Part shown: piece by piece, positions 60,326 to 64,000 of the stretch
Layout of the letters: every line of letters begins with the position of its first letter
Position numbering within the stretch: the stretch's first letter is position 1
NCBI RefSeq assembly: GCF_036421915.1
Contig: NZ_JAZGOM010000003.1
Direction: 5' to 3' (one strand)
Source: Georgenia_A wangjunii
GTDB taxonomy: Bacteria > Actinomycetota > Actinomycetes > Actinomycetales > Actinomycetaceae
Length of the DNA stretch: 64,000 nt
The notes under the pieces: model-generated
The model's input: only the letters and a program-made list of their open reading frames with translations
Databases searched by the model: none
Told to the model about the DNA's origin: nothing
Made by a program: the position numbers and the translations under genes

Positions 60326-60353
60326 ATGTTTCGTATCGATCGGTACGAAACAT
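60326..60353 (-). promoter_or_regulatory. Palindromic TetR operator
   Basis: ATGTTTCGTA (60326-60335) and TACGAAACAT (60344-60353) are perfect arms around an 8-nt centre. It lies 13 nt upstream of the regulator start codon and would overlap its promoter. Confidence 0.8.
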
Positions 60354-60568
60354 ACGCTAGCACGGCGGGCGCTCGATGAGCGGCTGCGGTCGGACGCTGA
60401 GGGAGAGCGTCCACGCTCGCGAGCGGTGGCGTCAGCGTCGGGCACCCTGCTCGGGCGCCCGCGGTGCCCGGGGGCGGAGGCCGGCTACGTACGATGGGCG
60501 TGGTGGCTGGTCGCGACGCGCTCGGTGAGCTGCGGAGCGTCTGACGAGCGAAGGAGGGGCGGGACGTC

Positions 60569-61678
60569 ATGCCTTTCGCCGACGAGATGATCAGTGCCTC
60601 GACCGCCGCGGCCCTGGCACGCGCCATCGCAGCTGCGACCCCCGGTGCTGGCCTGCCGCGTCTGCGCGAGTCCCCGGGGCTGCTTGCCGACCTGACCTTG
60701 CGGGAGCGCGCCGACCTCCTGCGCGACGCCCTGCTGGCGGACGTCCCCGGGGGGTACGACGACCTCGCCCGTGTCGTTCGGGCCGCCCGCGACGCGGCGC
60801 CGTCATTCGACGGGTGGATGATGTGGCCCGTCACCGCGGCAGTCGCGACCAGAGCCGTCGATGACGGCGGCACGGCGGCGTTCGACGACGCCATGGGCCT
60901 GCTCGCGGAGCTGACCGGCTTGCTGACCTCGGAGTTCGCGATCCGTACGCTCGTCCGGCACGCGCCTGAGCGGGCCCTGGCGATCGTCCTCACCTGGACC
61001 GGGTCCGACGACACCCACGTACGTCGTCTCGCCTCCGAAGGAACCCGTCCCTACCTGCCCTGGGCGGTCCGCGTCCCCGAGCTCACCCGCACACCCGGCG
61101 CGACCGTCCCGGTCCTCGACGCCCTCTACCGGGACCCCGCGGAGTATGTGCGCCGCTCGGTCGCGAACCACCTCAACGACCTCAGCCGGGACCACCCGGC
61201 CCTCGTCGTCGAGACGGCCGCCCGGTGGCTCACCGACCCTGACGAGAACACGGCGTGGGTCGTCCGTCGGGGGCTGCGTACCCTCGTCAAGCGCGGCGAC
61301 CCTGGAGCGCTCGGGCTGCTGGGCTTCTCGGCCACAGCGGCCTCCCTCAGGATCGACGGCCCCCACCTCGACCGCGACACCGTCGCCTTCGGAGAGAGCG
61401 TCGAGCTGCGTTCGACTGTTCGTAACGTCAGCGACGAGGACGTGCGACTCGCGATCGACTACGTCGTCCACCACCAGAAGTCCAACGGTTCGCAGCGCCC
61501 CACGACGTTCAAGCTCACCACCGTGTCGCTGAGGTCGGGCGAGAGCATCGTGCTGCGGAAGGCGCATTCGTTCCGACCGATCACGACGCGCCGGTACTAC
61601 CCGGGCCTCCATGGGATCTCGCTGCAGATCAACGGCATCGCGACCGAACGTGCGGAGTTCGAGCTCGTCACGGGCTGA
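60569..61678 (+). CDS. AlkC-like DNA alkylation repair protein
   Basis: A 369-residue HEAT-like repeat protein of the DNA alkylation repair superfamily. Repeats such as FAIRTLVRHAPERALAIVLTW, HVRRLASEGTRPYLPWA and YVRRSVANHLNDLSRDHP are typical of AlkC/AlkD glycosylases that remove N3- or N7-alkyl bases. After about residue 255 a beta-rich Ig-like domain follows (LRIDGPHLDRDTVAFGESV ... RYYPGLHGISLQING), the hallmark of AlkC rather than AlkD. ATG at 60569 follows AAGGAGGGG. No ada or other alkylation genes are adjacent. It is divergent from the TetR operon. Confidence 0.88.
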   Translation: MPFADEMISASTAAALARAIAAATPGAGLPRLRESPGLLADLTLRERADLLRDALLADVPGGYDDLARVVRAARDAAPSFDGWMMWPVTAAVATRAVDDGGTAAFDDAMGLLAELTGLLTSEFAIRTLVRHAPERALAIVLTWTGSDDTHVRRLASEGTRPYLPWAVRVPELTRTPGATVPVLDALYRDPAEYVRRSVANHLNDLSRDHPALVVETAARWLTDPDENTAWVVRRGLRTLVKRGDPGALGLLGFSATAASLRIDGPHLDRDTVAFGESVELRSTVRNVSDEDVRLAIDYVVHHQKSNGSQRPTTFKLTTVSLRSGESIVLRKAHSFRPITTRRYYPGLHGISLQINGIATERAEFELVTG

Positions 61679-61924
61679 CGATGCCGGGACTCCCACGCAG
61701 AGGGCCCGCCGCATGCTGCGGGGTCGGACCCGTCGAGGGGACACCGCGCCTCCCGCCGTCGACGAGGTGCCGAGGTCGAACCGCCAGCCGGCTGCCGAGG
61801 AGCCGTCCGGCGACGGCATCATCCGGGATCGCTACGCTCGGTGGAGCGCCTCCTGCACATGCCGTCCGGGGACGATCCCCGCATGCAGGCGCGGAAGGAG
61901 CGGGCCCTGGGGCCCAGGTGACGG

Positions 61925-62557
61925 ATGCCGGACAAGGTCGATGCCAAGAAGGACCTCGACGCCTACCGGGCGAGGCGCGGACAGTTCCGGCTCGTCGACG
62001 TTCCGGACATGCGCTACCTCATGGTCGACGGCCACGGCGACCCGAACACGTCCACCGCCTTCTCCGGGGCGCTGGAGGCGCTCTACCCGGTGGCCTACCG
62101 GCTCAAGTTCATGAGCAAGCGTGAGCTGGGGCGCGACTACGTCGTCCCACCGCTCGAGGGACTGTGGTGGGCGGACGACATGGCAGCCTTCACCGCGGCG
62201 CGCGACAAGTCCCGGTGGGACTGGACCATGATGGTCATGGTTCCCGACTGGGTCGACGACGCGATGGTGGAGACCGCCGTCGAGGGGGCCGGGGCGAAGG
62301 ACCGGCCTGAGCGCCTGGACGACCTTCGTCTCGGGGCGCTGAGCGAGGGGCTGTGCGCGCAGACCCTGCACGTCGGCACCTTCGACGCCGAGGCCGAGGT
62401 GCTGGCGCGGATGCACGCCGGCTTCATCCCGGACAACGGCCTGCGGATGTCCGGCACGCACCACGAGATCTACCTCAGCGACTTCCGCAAGGTCGCTCCC
62501 GAGAAGCAGCGCACGATCCTCCGGCAGCCGGTCAGCGCGGCTGAGGTCCCGCCCTGA
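61925..62557 (+). CDS. GyrI-like small-molecule-binding protein
   Basis: A 210-residue protein of the GyrI-like family (YRARRGQFRLVDVPDMRYLM, AYRLKFMSKRELGRDYVVPPLEGLWW, THHEIYLSDFRKVAPEKQRT). Trp and Tyr residues in the middle would line a drug or metabolite pocket; some members hydrolyse cyclopropanoid toxins, others buffer ligands. ATG at 61925 follows AGGTGA. The last 37 coding nt form the first unit of a 55-bp tandem array, so the 3' end of the gene has been copied downstream. It is a distant paralogue of the protein at 57792. Confidence 0.82.
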   Translation: MPDKVDAKKDLDAYRARRGQFRLVDVPDMRYLMVDGHGDPNTSTAFSGALEALYPVAYRLKFMSKRELGRDYVVPPLEGLWWADDMAAFTAARDKSRWDWTMMVMVPDWVDDAMVETAVEGAGAKDRPERLDDLRLGALSEGLCAQTLHVGTFDAEAEVLARMHAGFIPDNGLRMSGTHHEIYLSDFRKVAPEKQRTILRQPVSAAEVPP

Positions 62558-62710
62558 CGCGCGGAGCACGATGCGCCGGCAGCCGGTGAGCGCGGCTGAG
62601 GTTCCGCCCTGACGCGCGGAGCACGATGCGCCGGCAGCTGGTGAGCGCGGCTGAGGTTCCGCCCTGACGCGCGGAGCACGATGCGCCGGCAGCCGGTGAG
62701 CGCGGCGGAG
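62521..62710 (+). repeat. 55-bp tandem repeat, about 3.4 copies
   Basis: Units begin at 62521, 62576, 62631 and 62686 (each starts CCGGCAGC), nearly identical with single-base differences; the fourth is partial. The first unit overlaps the end of the GyrI-like gene including its stop. The period of 55 is not a multiple of three, so copies do not continue the reading frame. Confidence 0.92.
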
Positions 62711-62740
62711 TCCCAGCCATGGATGCCGGGAGGCGCGCTG

Positions 62741-63202
62741 TCAGGTCACGGCTCGCTTGACGAGTGCGCCGAGCGCGGAGGCGGCCCCGTCGCTGAGGTC
62801 CGCCACGGCGAACGACGTCGCCCACACGCCGCCCGCTTCGTCGAGGTTCGCCTCGTTCGTGAAGCCGAACGTCGAGTACCGCTCCTTGTCAGCGGCGCCG
62901 CTGCGGAAGAAGCACACGACCTTGCCCTTCCTCGCGTAGGCGGGCTGCCCGTACCAGAGCTTCGGGGAGAGGTCGGGCGCGTTGGCGATGACGATGGCGT
63001 GGATACGTTCGGCGAGCGCGCGGTCGGCCGGCGCCATCTCGGCGATCGTCGTGAGGACGTCGAGCTCGTCGGCTGCCTTCTTGTTCCGGCGCTCGCCGCT
63101 CACCTCCTTCTTCAGCTCCGCAGCGCGCGCCGTCATCGCCGCCCGTTCCTCCGCGGAGAACGTCCCTGCGCTGCCGTCCGTGCCGCTGTCCTTCGTGCTC
63201 AT
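62741..63202 (-). CDS. DUF1801 family protein
   Basis: A 153-residue soluble protein. The C-terminal 110 residues match the DUF1801/YdhG-like fold (ERIHAIVIANAPDLSPKLWYGQPAYARKGKVVCFFRSG), which some reports link to iron binding. The first 45 residues are charged and helical. ATG at 63202 follows AGGAGA. Cys and Trp in the LWYGQPAYARKGK loop are typical of the family. Function not established. Confidence 0.82.
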   Translation of the reverse strand: MSTKDSGTDGSAGTFSAEERAAMTARAAELKKEVSGERRNKKAADELDVLTTIAEMAPADRALAERIHAIVIANAPDLSPKLWYGQPAYARKGKVVCFFRSGAADKERYSTFGFTNEANLDEAGGVWATSFAVADLSDGAASALGALVKRAVT

Positions 63203-63596
63203 GGCCGTGACTCTCCTCTCCCGATGTGTGGGGCTCTCACGCTAGGTGCCGTCCGCGTGGCTGTGCTTCTCGATTCCTGACCGGTGCCGCCCCCTCGGGG
63301 CGGACGCGCGGTCCGGTGGGTGCCGGCGGCGGGCACCGGCACCGGCACCGGCACCGACGGCGTCGAGACCTCTCCGAGCGGAGCACCTGGCGAGCGAGGA
63401 CGCGCAGGGTGCCGGCGTGCGGTCCACCGGGCGACGTCGTCGTGCGCGGGCCGCACAGGGGCCGGGCGTGCGGTGCGTCGGGCGCCATCCTCGTGCGCGG
63501 AGGGCCGGGCCGTGGTGCCCGGCCTTGCCGGGCGTGCTCTCATGGCGGTATGCCTGATGGTGCGCGGACCGACCGCGTGCCGACGAAGGAGGAACC
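63203..63596. other. Intergenic region without a convincing gene
   Basis: About 390 nt of very GC-rich DNA. It holds a short GGCACC array (four copies at about 63333-63356) and Arg/Pro-rich spurious frames on both strands. No hairpin, tRNA or promoter stands out except AAGGAGGA directly before the OsmC gene. Confidence 0.6.
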
Positions 63597-64000
63597 ATGC
63601 CGAACCCCGTAGTCAACAAGGCCAGCACCGTGTGGAAGGGCGACCTGTTCACCGGGTCCGGGACCACCACGCTCGACACCTCCGGCCAGGGGACGTTCGA
63701 CGTCGCGTGGAAGTCGCGCGCCGAGGAGCAGTCCGGCACGACGACGCCGGAGGAGCTCATCGCCGCCGCACACGCCACGTGCTACTCGATGCAGTTCTCC
63801 AACATGCTCAAGGAGAACGGCACCCCGCCCACCCAGCTCGACACGGGTGCCGCCGTCACGTTCGAGGCCGGCAAGGGCATCACCGGGATCGAGCTCACGG
63901 TCGACGCGCAGATCGACGGCATCTCCGACGAGGACTTCCAGCGTGTCGCCAACGACGCCAAGGAGCAGTGCCCGGTGAGCCAGGCGCTGTCCGGCACGAC
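63597..64000 (+). CDS. OsmC/Ohr-family peroxiredoxin, N-terminal part
   Basis: The first 134 codons of a gene that runs past the right edge. The protein has the OsmC start (MPNPVVNKASTVWKGDLFTG), the first redox Cys in AAAHATCYSMQFSNML and the second in AKEQCPVSQALSG, the pair that reduces organic hydroperoxides. The GTTTPEELIAAAHA stretch is diagnostic. ATG at 63597 follows AAGGAGGA. It would protect against lipid peroxides. Confidence 0.92.
   Translation, partial: MPNPVVNKASTVWKGDLFTGSGTTTLDTSGQGTFDVAWKSRAEEQSGTTTPEELIAAAHATCYSMQFSNMLKENGTPPTQLDTGAAVTFEAGKGITGIELTVDAQIDGISDEDFQRVANDAKEQCPVSQALSGT

Noticed and set aside
63242..63778. 178-codon minus-strand frame near the right edge
   Set aside because: It is antisense to the OsmC gene and has Arg/Pro/Ala filler composition.

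Overview
The window is a high-GC (about 70% or more) chromosomal segment from an actinobacterium, most likely Micrococcales (Cellulomonadaceae/Bogoriellaceae-like). The signs are actinobacteria-restricted families (DUF3145, DUF3052), the fabD-fabH-acpP-fabF cluster with a PucR-type FasR-like regulator, a homodimeric AceE, three secreted proteins with LPXTG-like tails, and several genes whose start codon lies 6-7 nt after a -10 hexamer, which suggests leaderless mRNAs. The genus cannot be fixed from sequence alone.

Region 1 (1-23 kb) starts with the end of dusB and is dominated by alpha-glucan use. It holds a wall-anchored GH13 amylase/pullulanase, a drug-type ABC exporter pair, a cytoplasmic GH13 alpha-glucosidase, a surface asparaginase, a LacI-type regulator divergent from malEFG, a GH13 homologue that has lost its catalytic residues, dgt, a GH31 glycosidase, a PIG-L deacetylase and dnaG. 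The housekeeping genes (dusB, dgt, dnaG) appear to have been separated by the sugar genes. The likely flow is starch to maltodextrin at the wall, import by MalEFG (ATPase encoded elsewhere), then hydrolysis inside.

Region 2 (23-33.8 kb) is mixed: an EEP-family hydrolase, a nucleotidyltransferase-like protein, an orphan protein with an N-terminal motif typical of proteins linked to contractile injection systems, a maltose-acetyltransferase-type enzyme, a wall-anchored amidase, an ABC exporter with an XRE regulator, a LysE/ArgO exporter, a membrane protein, tRNA-Ile2(CAU) and tRNA-Asn(GUU).

Region 3 (33.8-41.3 kb), next to tRNA-Asn, looks like an acquired copper/envelope-stress island: a two-component system with a possible coupled leader ORF, a CopB-type P1B ATPase behind a CsoR-like box, a 16-cysteine Csp-type copper-storage protein, a LysM-NlpC/P60 hydrolase behind a c-di-AMP (ydaO-type) riboswitch, and a DUF305 lipoprotein. 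The hydrolase and lipoprotein promoters share an 11-bp-period direct repeat, a good candidate operator for the local response regulator.

Region 4 (41.4-57.7 kb) is core metabolism and signalling: a STAS protein cotranscribed with a bacteriophytochrome fused to a PP2C/SpoIIE phosphatase (light input to a partner-switching pathway), def, DUF3145, the fatty-acid synthase II cluster and its regulator, an IsdG/MhuD-like haem monooxygenase with a His-rich insert, an MFS carrier, aceE, DUF3052, an AhpE-like peroxiredoxin and tRNA-Val(UAC).

Region 5 (57.8-64 kb) is accessory: a GyrI-like protein, a TetR/MazG-like/SDR operon with a clear palindromic operator, an AlkC-like alkylation repair protein, a second GyrI-like protein whose 3' end is amplified as a 55-bp tandem repeat, a DUF1801 protein and the start of an OsmC-family gene.
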